Notes: generated from the letters alone by a model not told the origin. Positions 23,336 to 36,537 are shown, counted from the stretch's first letter. The stretch: DNA of 64,000 nucleotides from Mastacembelus armatus (GCF_900324485.2 NC_046653.1:22649285-22713284), one strand, 5' to 3'. Numbers and translations are program-made.

Positions 23336-25119
23336 TCCTCCATCAACATGGGATTCCTGTATGTGATATTCATCTTAGCCTCATTAAACCAATTTAACCA
23401 ATAAATTGTACAAAACCTCCATGAACTCAGCAGCATATATACCCAAGTACAGCTTTGAAAATGCCACTAAGTGTTGAATGGTGCTCAGCCAAGGTGTTTT
23501 GGACAGTGTCTCTCTGCTTTTGGATTATTTTTGGATTTTTTTCATGACTCACCCTCAGCCCTGAATCACCTCCCCTGCATCTAAATTCATAACATTAAAC
23601 AGTTTGTTTATTCTGGGGCAGCTGAAAATAACATTCACTTATTTAAAGTATTTTTAAAAAAGCAGGGTGAAATGAAAATTTGTTTGAAACTGGAAGGAGC
23701 ATTTTGTGATGTTTGGATTAATATTGAACAGCTGCTAATTCAACTTATTCTGTTGGCACTTTGCTGACTTCTTTTTTAAATATGCGGATTTTTCCTACTA
23801 ATATTACTGTTCAATTACACCCATTTCAATTATTTCACCAAAGTTAAATACAATAAACTCTGTCAGTATATATTAAAGGTTTAGCTTCCTATATAATGTT
23901 TAAAATAAAGATTTGTCCTGGCAGCCTATTGACTAGTTACACCTGTAAAATCTAAATCAATCCAGTACCGCAGCCATAAATTCAACCTTTACGAACATAA
24001 TAATATTCAGTTTTCTTTGCCACTGTCACAGCAGTTTTAATATATTTATACGATCATCATTAGTGTTGTAGATCCAGTGGTGCTGAGCTGGGCTGCCTTA
24101 TAGTGAGAGGTGTTTCTGATGTTTCATCCGCTCAGTCTAACAATAATGATAATAATGCATTTTATTTATATAAGCACCTTTCTAGTCCCCCCAGGTCGTC
24201 TTCCAATTCAAAGTCTACAAACATATTTTTAATATAATGAAGCCCAGCTCACAATTACCACTAACTACAACTTTAGTGATAAACACAAAGTGGAATTAAA
24301 AATTCTCTAACAGTGTCAGCAAGACCTGAACATTAGATACTTCGTATGAGTAAACAAACTCTATATGTGTAGTAAACAGTGGTCAGGGAGTGTTTGTGTA
24401 ACAGTAAAGAACTTTTTTTTATTATAATGCACTGTATTATATGGACACATGACATCAGCCTCATACAAAGATTTCAGCACTAAATCTTGGATAATCATCC
24501 TTAGACCTGTCCGTGGTCAACATTACTGGTGTATGTCAGTTACTGCATCATTTTCTCTCTTATGTTATTTAAGGGTTTGTCTTGTTTGAATTGTTAGACA
24601 AAATGAGAACATACTGAATTTTATTAATCTTTCACTAAAACCTGCATTCTTTGTTTGCAAAGAAGCAAAACATTAGATAGTTTAATTTAAACATCCTGTC
24701 ATTTAAATCCCATTTTATGTTTTACATCAAAAGAGTTGTAAATACTTGTTTTACCGCTATTGTTAATTAACAGAAATAAAATAAACAGCAGAAATTTATG
24801 TACTAAAATGGTTTAGACTTACTCAAGACGACACAGGGCGGTTTTTAAAGTTCTGTGTCAAATGTCTGAATTCTCTTTTTTTGTTTTTTTGATATTTACT
24901 ACATTTAGAAAAATACAGGAATGTGGGCAAATAGTGAAGGGGTCTGAGTACTTTCTGAAGACACTGTGTGTTTTAGAGGAAAACTGACAATGATCATTAT
25001 GTTCACAGGTTTCTGTGATATACTGTACAGTCCATGCAATAATTGAGATTTTTATCCAGACTTATGTTATTTATACATTGCAATGTGGCTAAGTAGCATA
25101 TTCATTTCATAGTAAAATG
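23336..25119. other. Intergenic between TAAR-A and TAAR-B
   Basis: AT-rich, no gene. Near 24130-24210 there is an old LINE-like 3' end (TTTTATTTATATAAGCACCT), and near 24450-24560 a diverged relative of the OR-unit block (CATACAAAGATTTCAG). The A and B gene copies lose similarity abruptly at both edges of this stretch. Confidence 0.4.
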
Positions 25120-25150
25120 ATGGTTATTTTCTCTCTTTCTCTCTCTCTTT

Positions 25151-26281
25151 CTACAGTATGTTTGCCTCAGAGGAGTCAGGCTGCAGGATCTGAAGTGTAA
25201 CAATGACCTGAAGACATTTTCTAAACCAGGGGTAGAAAAAGGCATAGATCAGAGGGTTGAGACAGGAGTTAAAATAAAACAGACATATCACAAAGGCAGC
25301 AGATCTAGCACTGATCGAGGTATCCTGGGTTGTAAGGATGACAATGAAGAAGTAATATGGACAGAGACAAATTAGAAACACAACCACAACAACACCAAGA
25401 GTCCTGGCTGCTTTGAGTTCAGATTTCTTAACAGTTACAGTGACTGAACCCTGGACTGTGACAGTTGTAATGTGAGACCTCATGGCACGAGCCTGAGACA
25501 CAGCCACCACAAATACTCTCATATACAGAGTTATGATGACAGTGACGGGACTGAAAAAAGACAGAACCAGGTCAACAAATCCACCAATGTAGGTACTGAC
25601 AACTGCACATTCACCAAAGCAGGAAATATACCTGCCTGGTTCTTCCAGATTTTCCCTCAGCAGTAGAGTTTGAAAGATCACAGAACAGATCCAACACAGA
25701 CAAACACAGACCTGAACTCTTTCCTGTGTGACTTTAGTGGAGTAATGCATAGGGTCACAAACAGCCACATAACGGTCAATGGATATGAGCACCATGGTTC
25801 CTACTGAGGCAGAGGTGATGATATAAGCTAGGTACTGATACAGAGCACACATGATGTTACCCAGGAGCCAACAGCCGTCTATGAGCATAATCTGAAAGAA
25901 CATGAGGAGCCCCACAAAGAAATCTGACACAGCCAGAGAGAGGAGGAGAGAGTTGGTGGGGGAGTGAAGCTGCCTGGAGAAGAAGAAGAGAAACACACAT
26001 CTCATATAGGACACAAGCAGGAACTTAAATACTGTAGCAATAAGATCCACAAACTCTGAAATCTATAAAAGCTTGTTTCCACTTCAGTGCACTACGTTTC
26101 CATACTTGAAGTGTGAGATGGAGATGATGACCAGCAGGTTGAGAGATGCAGTGAGCAGAGAGATGGAGGACAGGATAATGTAAGTCAGTATGGCCTCAGG
26201 GAGAGGACGCTTTGGTTTCATGCAGGAGGAGTTGAGGAGCTGTGGAAAGCAGAGTTCAGTTTCCTCCAAAGCCTCCATCAT
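25151..26281 (-). CDS. Trace amine-associated receptor TAAR-B (two exons)
   Basis: Exon 1 is 26106-26281 and exon 2 is 25151-25973, with a 132-bp intron nearly identical to that of TAAR-A; together they give 332 residues. Exon 1 and TM2-TM4 are almost the same as TAAR-A. ECL2/TM5 (TLLLRENLEE, CFGECAVVSTYIGGFVDLVL) and ECL3 (FFIVILTTQDTSISARSAA, two residues longer than A) differ. Residue 3.32 is Ala; Asp5.42 is kept (GFVDLVLSFFSP). The fingerprint NSCLNPLIYAFFYPWF is intact. An upstream in-frame ATG at 26338 is also open, as in A. Confidence 0.93.
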
Positions 26282-26403
26282 CACAGACAGAGAGAAGGTG
26301 AAGGAAAGAAGCTGGTGAGCTTCTGTAATACAACTCATTTATACCTGCCCCCTCCCTCCAGCTGCTGTAACATCCCTCAGTCTGTCTCTACGTTTTGCTG
26401 TTA

Positions 26404-28345
26404 TCCTCTGCATTTCAAGCATTATCACTCTATTGGATTCCTAGAGGTCAACGTATCTGCAGACACTTACACAGTGAAAAGATTGTGGATAAAATGACAT
26501 AATCAGTGTTTTCCATACTCAACCAATTTATACAGATATATATATATATTATACAGATAGTCAGATATAGTATACAACACCTTATATATCCTGACCTGGT
26601 ATGTTTAAATAACTCAAATGATGAGCAGAGAATCTCCATGAACTCAATAGCACAAGTTCAGAGACCGAACCACAGGTTTGCACTGAATGGATGATGGATA
26701 GATGGTGGTTTTAAATGTTATAAAATGTTTTTAATCTTGATTTAAGAATAAATCAAGATGGATAAACTTGGTAAAACAGGTTTCTCCAGCTCTCTTTTGG
26801 TTGCACATTTCACTTTAGGTGTCATCATACTGACATAAGTGTGACTAGCCCAATAGGTTATAGAAGGTTACAGACTATGCATTGAAGTAATGGCATCACA
26901 TTTATGCTCTTTTCAAAACAAGCCAATAAACAGATAAGAAATCTAATTATAAAGCTGAGGAAAACATGAAGAAATGATGATCTGCTTTACCATGATGCAA
27001 GCAAAGTTTTACCGCCATTAGCAGACTTTTGTATTTTCTGTGGTATCAAACAAAACGTAAATCTGGTGAAACGACAACATGGACTGGAGTATCCAATGCA
27101 GAAACTCTCAAATAAATTTGTAAAATTAATCCATAGTCTTCCATTTAGGATTGATATTTGCAGACATTTTTCTACTCTACTTACAATTTCTGCCATAATC
27201 GTGTGAAATTCTGGAGCGAGCCACAAGAAATCATGTTTTGTGTAATGAACGAAAAATACCCAGCTAAGTTGGTCAAACTACCATAAATGAGGGAAGATAG
27301 TATGAGGATGGATGTGAACGGACTGCAAGTAATTAAGACATATAAGATGCAGGTACTTTCAGTGCATAAATCAAAGTTGTAATTTAACAAATACATCTCT
27401 GAACAGCTTGTTTACATATTCAAGATAATATAAGGTGATGTGGAAACTTCTAGAGATGTGAATCTGAGACAAGATTTTGTTCCTGCAGTCAACTATTCTT
27501 ACATAGAAATCAGTGAGTGAAATCACTTCAGAGCATTAAAAATGTGACTCAGTTTAAAGCATCTCAGGTAAGACACTATTCTTCAACACAGTATCATTGT
27601 TTTAAATAAAGACACATTGTTAACATTACTGACAGTTTATTTAAGTTTTATTGTTTCTAATGTGGCTTTTTGTGAAAAACTAGTTTTCTGCCGACTTTGC
27701 ATTATAAAAGGATTGTGAGTAAAAAAAAAAAAAAAAAGCTGCAAACCACTGGGACAGACTGTCCTACAATACAAAAAATAGAAAATACTAGTAGTGCAGT
27801 AAATGTATGATATCACCAGTTAGCCCCTGAACATCTGTATTGATGCCAACCGTACTGGCAACAAATTTCCTTTTAATTTCTAAAAGCACATAGATCCTCA
27901 CAGAACAGGGCACTTAGTTTGTTGCTTCAGGCTTAAAAGGTGTGTCACATTTGAATATTTGATGTGGACATTAAAACTTTGCACATATCGAAAAAACATT
28001 TTATCCTGTTTTGGTGGGAAAAATTTAAGGACAAGTAACAAGTTTAAATGTACAGAAACTATTTAATATCCAAAAAGCAAACACATATAGTATATAGAAT
28101 AAATGAAAACAATAACATTGATGCACATTGGAAGGCTTTATAATTATCTCTGATTGTCTTTGCAGCACATACACATTTTTGTATGTCAACACATTTTGCT
28201 GCACAGACCAAGGCATCATATTCACAGTATTCCAGTCAGACCTATGTCTTTTCAGCAGGCCTACACACCACTACAGCTTGTTTCCATCATTAGTCTTAGT
28301 ATGCAGTTTAAAGGTTATGTTTAAGCACTTTGACTCCCAGAACAT
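26404..28345. other. Intergenic, no gene seen
   Basis: AT-rich sequence with a short TA-rich run near 26525 and an A run at 27721-27737. I see no splice-supported coding and no element that I can name. Confidence 0.4.
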
Positions 28346-28350
28346 GCAGT

Positions 28351-29322
28351 TCACACAATTAACTTTTTATTAGCTCTAACTGAAAATTTCCAAGTTACTG
28401 TTTTGAAGCACATCATCTTGAAAATGCGTTTTCTGATTTCTGGTAACTTCAGCCCATACAACAGAGGGTTCAGAGCTGGAGGAATAACAACTGATTCCAG
28501 TGACACTATAATAGCCACAAATGGACTCAGCTGATGAGGGCTATACCTATCCAGTACAGTATCCGAAAAAAATGTGAAAGAATAAATCACAACTGAAATA
28601 ATGTGGGGCAAACAGCTTTGTAACACTTTTCTCCTGAACTCTAAGGAGCTTTTCCAACAAAGAACCACAATTCTCAAGTAAGTGTACAAGATGCATCCAA
28701 AGGAGACCAGAGTAACAATTACAGCTCCTGCTGTGGAAACAATTTGAGTGACCACAGAGGTAACGCATGACAGTTTTACAATGTTCCAGTTTGTACAGTA
28801 CACTTTGTGAATCTTATTGCCACACAGAGGAAGGCTTATAGTCACATAAATGCAAAGTGAAAGGTAAAAGGCTGGACAAAGCCACGCAAAAACTGCTAGT
28901 CTCAGCACCATTTTAGAGGTCATTTTGCTGCGATAATGTAAAGGCTGACATACAGCAACATATCTATCATATGACATAACGTCTAAAATTGTAACTTCAC
29001 CGAATGCATAGGTGTAAATAACATAGATCTGAGTGAAACAAGCCGAATGTGAGATCAAATGAGTGTCAGACAGAATATCCATCAGGAATCTGGGGAAAAA
29101 GCCTGCAGAGCCATACAGAGCATTGACAGACAGAAAGGCTATGAAAATATACATGGACTCATGCAGAGCTTTCTCATGGGATATAACCAGTACTATGACA
29201 AGGTTAGCAGAGACAATAAAGCCATATAATAGGAAACAGAAGACAAAGACTGGGTAACGGTAAGATGAGATATTTACAAAAATGGTGAGGTTGAAGAACA
29301 AGGAGTCAGTAATGTTTTCCAT
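28351..29322 (-). CDS. Olfactory receptor OR4 (divergent teleost OR within the TAAR cluster)
   Basis: Single-exon odorant receptor of 323 residues. MENITDSLFFNLTIF gives the usual short glycosylated N-terminus. An in-frame ATG at 29406 would add 28 residues of poor quality, so I chose 29322. It has LHESMYIFIAFLSVN after TM1, VMSYDRYVAVCQPLHY at the end of TM3, cysteines in ECL2 (PLCGNKIHKVYCTNW), QSCLPHIISV in TM6 and NPLLYGLKLPEIRK in TM7. It is far from OR1-3 in sequence and on the opposite strand, so it belongs to a different OR subfamily. It lies between TAAR-B and TAAR-C. Confidence 0.93.
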   Translation of the reverse strand: MENITDSLFFNLTIFVNISSYRYPVFVFCFLLYGFIVSANLVIVLVISHEKALHESMYIFIAFLSVNALYGSAGFFPRFLMDILSDTHLISHSACFTQIYVIYTYAFGEVTILDVMSYDRYVAVCQPLHYRSKMTSKMVLRLAVFAWLCPAFYLSLCIYVTISLPLCGNKIHKVYCTNWNIVKLSCVTSVVTQIVSTAGAVIVTLVSFGCILYTYLRIVVLCWKSSLEFRRKVLQSCLPHIISVVIYSFTFFSDTVLDRYSPHQLSPFVAIIVSLESVVIPPALNPLLYGLKLPEIRKRIFKMMCFKTVTWKFSVRANKKLIV

Positions 29323-29409
29323 TCTACCTACAGACTGAACCTGAGAGACTCTGACAATGAAACGTTCAGACTGATGCTGTTCGACAAGCTCTACTCTCTG
29401 TATCACAAA

Positions 29410-31815
29410 ATATCAAGTGTCATTAGACAGAGCAGGAAATAATTGCAATATTTAAGCAACTGAGCAAGATGAACATGCAGGCAGACGATGGAAAAGAATG
29501 CCATGCCATAATGTTGACCTGTAGTCTGAGTAAGACATTTTATTTATTCAAGACAGTTTAATGATACCTAATAACCCAACTCTCCAGTCAGATGTGTTTG
29601 TGATATCCACAGACAGACCACAACTGTGACCTATGGGAGTGGCTGAGATTATTTTTATAAGGCCCTGTAGATGTCAACACAGTAATTATACTCATGAGAC
29701 TTTTTAAACTTACAAAGTTTCTTAGGACTAAATGACAAGTAAACAAGTACATACAAACTTTATACTAACAATCTACAATCTCAACTGTCCACAATCCCCC
29801 ACTTTGTTTACCTTCACAAAAATGTTATGAGCCATCCAATCAGAGTGGGGCATGACCAACATGTTAACTCTTTGTTATTCCTGCTGGGGAATAGTATGTA
29901 TTGTTGTATAATGTCAGGTTGGTAAAGGCTAGACCACAAACATAAGAAGGCCTCTGTAATAAGCTGAGATTTAGGTTTTGAGTGCAATTATTCAAGTTAA
30001 TGTACTTTCACCCATAAATGATACAAATTCCTTTTCTGCTGAGACATATTTAAGCCCATGGTGGCTCAGTGTTGTTTCCTACGCCACCATTAGGCAATCA
30101 CCCTAAAGATGATCAGGCTTTTACAGGAATATTATGATGTCCATCGCCTGTTAGGGTGTTATTATATCCCTTCAAAAAGTACAAATAACATGCTTTGGCG
30201 ATACCATGCAATATGTATGCCAAAGGCCACATTTTTTCCAATTACGCTGCTTTGTCCTCTTGTAGATGTGTCTGTTCAATTCGCCACAGGTCAGAATTAA
30301 CTAGTCACCTGGAGTAAGGAGTCATGTAAACTAATCACAAAGTTATTGCATTTTAGCTGGCAGAAACTCTTTAACTTGACATCAGAAATGTAGACACACT
30401 GAACAAAAAGTAAAAGTTTTAGGGAAGAATGTCCTGAAATCTTCTGAGAGCACCAGATGATGGGCCCTTTCCATGCCAACTCTGAGTTTTCTCCTTCTCT
30501 CATAACACTGAAGTGATTTTTGGGAGGGAATATATATGAAATAATATTTGTGATTGTGATCTCCTAAGTTTGTTCCTCCTGCACATACAAAATATGGGAC
30601 TTCTATCCATATGATATTTAATACCAACACTTAATGACTCAATGTTTTATTATTGCCCTCATTTCTGTGAAGACTTGACATGGTTGTTTTCTAATCTAAA
30701 CCATGATATTTTTCTAAGATGTTTTTGTACCTAAACACTAACCAAACTTTAACCATTGTGGTGAAAAATCACAAAACTTCCTTCCATCATTTTCTAATGG
30801 TCTTATGCATCTTTAAGGTAAACAAAAAATCGATATTGGTAATAACTGTGGAAGCCTTATTGGAAACTGAGTGCAACAACTTCAAATAAATAATCTGAGT
30901 GACCTGCAACAAGTTCTGAGTTAACTTGGTCTTTCTAAAAATATGACCCTGTTGTTTTACTTGTTAGTGAAAAGTTGCTGTTTTGTTTGTTTGGGCTGAG
31001 GCCCAAGTTTGACTGTCCCCAGTGGTACAGTCTGTTTAATTGGTCTCTAGGGATATTGAACATAGTGACATGTTGACCATTGAGGCTGTAATGACCACAT
31101 TGTGAATGTGACTTTTAGCCGTACATGCTATCAATACTTATTCATCACTGCTGACATTAAAACTCTGACACCAACATTGACACACTGAATATTTTGGATA
31201 ATTTTACTGAGGTATGAGTTATTTACTTAGAGGATGATCCCATGTGGCCAGCAGACAGTAGCCGCTGGGTTATGCAGTAATTAGCTGTATGATGCCTGGC
31301 TGTAACTGCCCTGTTCCCTGAGGTCTATTCACCACCGTAGAGCTGACACACCAGGGAGGTCAAAGTCAGGGACCTAATGACTCTCATTACTTTAAGTTTA
31401 CATCACCTCTGGGCTTGACTTTGTCCCTAAAAAGTATCTAAATACTAAAGTGGACAATTACATGACCTATATTTTATCATTGTCAATCGAAATTACCTTT
31501 TCATTAATCTTTGTGAAACACTAATCAAAACTTGTCACTTTACTGCTATACTACTTTTTCAAAAGGTAAATATTTAATGCTTTGTTCAGTCAAATTGTAT
31601 GTATTTGAGGTGGTTAAGTAAAGAATGATTGCATTAAAAACAAAAACTGTCCACCTGGTAAATCAATAAAGTAAATCAATAAGTGCCAAATAGTTGGTTC
31701 TGGAAAAACATGAAAATTACTGGATGGATCCCTGTGAAACTGAGATTTCAGATACTTTAGAAGCTTAAATGCTAATGTTAAAATTGTAATCATATCTGAG
31801 CTTTTTGATGCTTCT
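29410..31815. other. Intergenic, no gene seen
   Basis: No supported coding on either strand. Near 30050-30100 there is a phrase (CATGGTGGCTCAGTGTTG) like the GGTGGCTCAGTGG start of the dispersed fish repeat. Confidence 0.4.
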
Positions 31816-31829
31816 CATTCACATTCGTG

Positions 31830-33000
31830 AACAATTATAATAATAAAATTCATCTATAGAGCACTTGTCTAAACATATGTTACAAAGTGCTTTACAATAC
31901 AAGACAAAAGAACAACAAAATCCTCAATACTAAGGAGGATAAGAGGTCGCCCCCATTTAAAGGAAATGAGGAAAGGCTTGCCAGTAAAGGTGAGATTTAA
32001 GGAGAGCTTTAAAAGAAGTTACTGTGTCAGCTGATCTTATTTCCTCAGGTAAGTCATTCCAGAGTTTGGGAGCTCTAACTGCAAAGGCTTTATCACCTCT
32101 GGCTTTCATTCTAGCATCGGGGATACATAGAAGATCTCTATCAGAGGATCTCAGGTTACGAGCAGGCTTAAACAGCTTTAACAGCTGGGATATATAACTT
32201 GGATAAAGGCCATGCAGTGCTTTAAAAGATATTAATAAAATCTTGAAATTGATCCTAAAATGTACCGGGAGCCAGTGCAAGGAAGCTAAAACAGGATTGA
32301 TATGGTCAATTCTACTTTTTCCAGTCAAGAGTCTTGCAGCTGAGTTCTGGACAACCTGGAGCCAGTTAATCGATTTATGGCACAGGCAGATGAATAGACT
32401 GTTGCAATAGTCAAGGTATGAGGAAATAAAAGCATGTAAAATCAACTCCGTACCCTTAAATGATAAAATTGAGCGTATTTTGGAGATATTTCTGAGGTGG
32501 TAAAAACATGTCTGAACAAGCTTTGTGACATGGTGCTCAAAGTTTAGTTTAGTATCAAACCAAACACTAAGACTTTTTGCTGCAGACACAGAGTTATGTA
32601 AAAGAGGATCTGTATAGTGCAGAATATGTTTTGTTATATGTTGTTAGCCAATACCAACTATTTCTGTTTTATTAGAATTCAGCTACAAGTAGTTTTGAGC
32701 CATCCAGCTTTTTATCTCAGTGGGACATTCATGTAGAGGTTTCAACCTTCCGTGGTCTAAGACCTTAAAGGGACAATACAGTTGGTCATCAGCATAACAA
32801 TGGAAGGAAACACCATATTTACGAATAATATGTCCGAGGGGGAGCAAATACAAGGAGAATAGGATTGGTCCCAGTAGTGAACCTTGTGGGACTCCGTACT
32901 TTACTGGAGAGAAAGAAGACTTGTAATTATTAACGGAGACACAGAACGATCTATTAGACAGGTAAGAACCAGTCCAGTGCAGAACCTGTTATTCCCGTCC
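31830..33000 (-). mobile_element. Rex1/L2-type LINE, RT and C-terminal region
   Basis: On the minus strand the RT region reads [19 protein letters not shown], then HCYADDQLY (the catalytic box; one residue short of the usual CYADDTQLY), from about 32980 to 32770. It is followed in another frame by a long open stretch (32589-31957) with SYLDYCNSLF, VQNSAARLL, LHWLPVHFRI and AFAVRAPKLWNDLP, the standard C-terminus of this fish LINE group. The left end (AAGTGCTTTACAA) is the usual 3' end. It is 5' truncated with at least one frame break. Confidence 0.85.
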
Positions 33001-35385
33001 AGTGCTTCAGTCACTCCAATAGCGAATGATAACTGCCACTCGTTCACGGACTGAAAGGAAGAGTGACCCACATGCACATTAGAAGAACAACAGCATCATT
33101 TGTGACATGGACTCTGAATAACATCAACAGTCCAAATGTGCAGTAGGGGTCTGGCCACCAACCTGTATCTCCAGTCTCCTGCCTCAGTTGCCGCCTTTTC
33201 CTCTCTCTGCTATCTACTGCTATCTACTGCTATCTGCTGATAACAAGGGCAACACCAGCTTCTGTCAAAACAATTAGTTTAATATGGTTCATATGGGCTG
33301 GTGTGAAAGCTGCTAGTTGCTCCAGTTGTTTCAGAATGATTTCAAAACTCAGAATACAAATAGAAGCAGATAAAGTCTTGTGCTGTTAAAAACACACACA
33401 ATCACAAACACACAGACACACACACAACCAAAAAAGGCCCTTTTTTTAAGAAATAATATAAAAAATCTGATCAAAAACACAAATGAACAGACATGGTAAA
33501 CTGAAATTAAATGCACAGGCAGCTATAAATATCATAGATAGTTTACTCAAAATATAATCAAAAGCAATTGTTCTAAATAGCCAGTATGAACAGAAAAAAG
33601 CAGAACAATTCCCCTGGTTATATTAGTCAATGTATATAGGACACAAAACCAGTTACCTAGAAAAATAACCAAAGTGAATTAGAAATACTAATAATCCTAC
33701 TGAGGACATTATACATTAACAGAGAAATAACTTGGATATATCTGTGGTGATGATGACATTAACTGTATAACAGCATGTGACTGCTTGCATCACCTGTTTA
33801 TTGCACCTTAAAGCAGATGCTGCTATCTGCTGGTGATAGCCAGCATAGCACGAGATGGCATGAGAAATATTAGGATTAATGGCCCTTTAATTTGAATTAA
33901 ACTTGCAATATAAAAATCAGCATTTTCTGGACATGGAGTTCACTGTACACACCACACACAGCACAAAGAAACAAAAAGCAACTCAAGCTAAAAAAAACAA
34001 AAAAAAACAAAGCATGGAGAATCATAAGATACCATTCTATTTCTTCAGACTTTGATGTTATCATTCAAGAGGACAATGACACTGAAGGAAACCTCCCTAA
34101 ATGTGCAGCTGATCATTTTAGTTTTCTTTAAAATCAAAAATATAACATGAATTTAGACATTTTAAGATTGTTATTTAGTCACTCTTGCTGAGCAGAGCAG
34201 ATCCAGCCAACAGGCCCCATTTCTAAACAAAAACTGTTCCTAATAATCTGGCTGCATGTAGTTCAAGTGTCCTGGTATTCCATGTTCATGTAAATTAATA
34301 GATTTTTAAACTGTGGCTCCCTGTATTAGAAGAAACTATGGCTGATATAAATAAGGAGTTCACAGCACAAACATTGATCCAGCAGTGCTGGTGACATCTG
34401 CTGGCCAGTCCCTGGTACTGCAATTGTATGGAAGGATTCAGGGCAAGATAAGGCAACATAAGAATAAAATCAGCAGCACTCTCATCTTTTATACCTTGTT
34501 AAATAACGGTTATATCTGATCATTTATAGTCAGCATGGCTTATTGGCCCTTACAGTCACAGCTGCTGCATATCCTGGCCTACAATTGGCCTGAGTGACCT
34601 CTGGTAGTTTTAGTAGGCACTTTCATCAATAACTGCAAAATGTACAAATTAATATGGAACATATTTTCTAAAACAGCCTTAATATTTTATAGTTTATTTA
34701 ATCACACAGTTTCATAACTGACGATGACGAGTAGGTCTGACTGGGCCTGTTGGATGTTTTTTTTAATACATTTTGATGTTCATGGTTTCACTGAAATTAA
34801 GAGATTTGCATAAATGCGAATGTGTCCCAGCCTACAGTATGGGTAGATTTGAGATTAAACTGTTTGAGCCATGGGTTGTGTAAATAAAATTGGACTTAAC
34901 CTGAATTCATGTTTCCCTGCGGGTCAGAGTCAGTTACCAGAAGCAAAGTCTCAATACTCTTGAATGAAACCTGAGCACTAGAATGGCAGCTATGAAGTCT
35001 CCTGTTATTCTTCCAGCACATGAATAGGCCACAATGCAATAAGGGTCAGAGTGAGGTAATGTACTCAAAGACAATAATGAAATATGATGCTAAGCTGAAG
35101 CAGTGAATAATGAAACTATGTGGGTTTGAATTATGTCACTATGGCTTTTTGAGGGCATGGGTCCTTGTGCTTGTTCTGGCTTTACCTGATAACTGGTGAC
35201 AGTAAGTGGCAGTAAATGAAAAACTGGAAGAACTGAAAAGACAACAAAAGCTGTCACTGTTAATGCCTTGTGTATATCACCTTTTGTATATCACTGGGTT
35301 TCCATACATTTGAATTTCCACAAGAAAAAGTAGTGAGATGGAAAAGTGGTTGTTTGATAAATCAAAACACAATAACAGTAAATGG
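33000..35385. other. Intergenic, no gene seen
   Basis: It holds a short tandem CTGCTATCTA repeat near 33210-33240 and a CA-rich stretch near 33390-33430. No coding is supported. Confidence 0.4.
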
Positions 35386-35389
35386 AAAT

Positions 35390-35660
35390 GTATATTATGA
35401 TGTACATTCCTGATATATACATCAATCACAGTATAATCAGAATACTTCAGAATATGGAAACAGTCAGAACTGTGCATGAAGTCTGCTGTGTCCGGTGTGT
35501 ACAGGAATGGAGCCAACCCAATCCCCTGTGGAGCCCCTGTGCTGCTTAGAACTCTACCAGAGATCCAGTTCCCCAAGCTGATGAACCTTGGTCTTTCAGA
35601 GCAGGTCTCTAGCTGCCTCAGTCACCCACCACACCAAAGAATCACAGGGCTTCTGTGCTA
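35390..35660 (-). mobile_element. LINE reverse transcriptase scrap (L2 group)
   Basis: The minus strand reads SSTGAPQGIGLAPFLYT and then FHILKYSDYTVID. It corresponds to the PQG block and a decayed FxDD catalytic box of L2-group LINEs. It is short and old. Confidence 0.6.
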
Positions 35661-35929
35661 ACAGCATGCCATGCTCACTCAAATGCTACCAGGGGAACCA
35701 TATACACCAACCAGCATTCACAACATCTTGGAAAACCATGAACTAGGCCAAAGAGCTTGCATGCTAGCAGGCGTCCATGTTATCCAGCATGAGGCCTGAG
35801 CCACCAAACAATCTCTATTTTGGTAACAAAGCAGGCAAGCCTTCTGTGAGTCTCCTGGCTCACAGTCATTGTAGCTGCAATGGCAGCCATGTTTTCCACA
35901 GCGTACGTTAGGTTCCGCCCTCCTAAAAC

Positions 35930-35980
35930 AACCATCCATCCATCCATTTTCTATACCCGCTTGGCTTGGCTTGGCTGGGG
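35930..35980 (-). repeat. Terminal scrap of the dispersed fish repeat
   Basis: CCATCCATCCATTTTCTATA, as at 4315. Confidence 0.4.
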
Positions 35981-36050
35981 TGATGGCATGGTGCCCTTGC
36001 TCTTGCTGTGTATAATACTGCAAAGGGATCTGGCAAAGAGCTAAGTAGAA

Positions 36051-36051
<1 letters not shown>

Positions 36052-36127
<76 letters not shown>

Positions 36128-36160
36128 CCTACCTACCTACCTACCTACCTACCTACCTAC

Positions 36161-36223
<63 letters not shown>
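36052..36223 (+). repeat. CTAT/CTAC tetranucleotide microsatellite
   Basis: About 170 bp of CTAT units with a block of CTAC units near 36126-36162. It is directly followed by the TAAR 5' flank block. A shorter version lies at 42640-42668 and a long one at 48755-48870 in the equivalent place. Confidence 0.95.
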
Positions 36224-36225
<2 letters not shown>

Positions 36226-36400
36226 AGCTGATCAGGGAATGAGAACCAGGTGTAGAGAGAGGCAAGAGAAAGAGGGGGCTTTTGTTGCTGTGAGTTTCTA
36301 ATACTTAGATTATTTACTTTGTGAATACAGCCAGCAGTCCTTATACAAACAGTCTATAAACTACTTAGAGGAGTCTCTAAGTTCATTGCACATGATTCAG
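36224..36400 (+). promoter_or_regulatory. TAAR 5' flank block, copy 1 (upstream of TAAR-C)
   Basis: A block starting GCTGATCAGGGAATGA and containing TGTGAGTTTCTAATACTTAG. It is present before TAAR-C and TAAR-D and, without a gene, at 42695 and 48892. Its constant place suggests that it is part of the duplicated unit's upstream region. A regulatory role is inference only. Confidence 0.35.
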
Positions 36401-36537
36401 CTTTTCCATCATTACATCACTGATCACATTGTGGGAAAGGAGGGAGGAGCGAGATATACTAAATCAGCTTCATGATGAGAAGTTTGGTCAGAAAGTTGCC
36501 AGAGCTCCACAGCCTCTCCCCTTTTCTCTCTCAGATT

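Noticed and set aside
36008-36301. 97-codon frame of SIYL/PTYL repeats; the same kind at 48721-48909
   Set aside because: Pure translation of the CTAT/CTAC microsatellite.
36472-36537. N-terminal extension of TAAR-C/D/E beginning MMRSLVRKLPEL
   Set aside because: It is open in frame but not receptor-like. A polypyrimidine-AG precedes the inner ATG, and METLEGAELCF matches the usual TAAR start.
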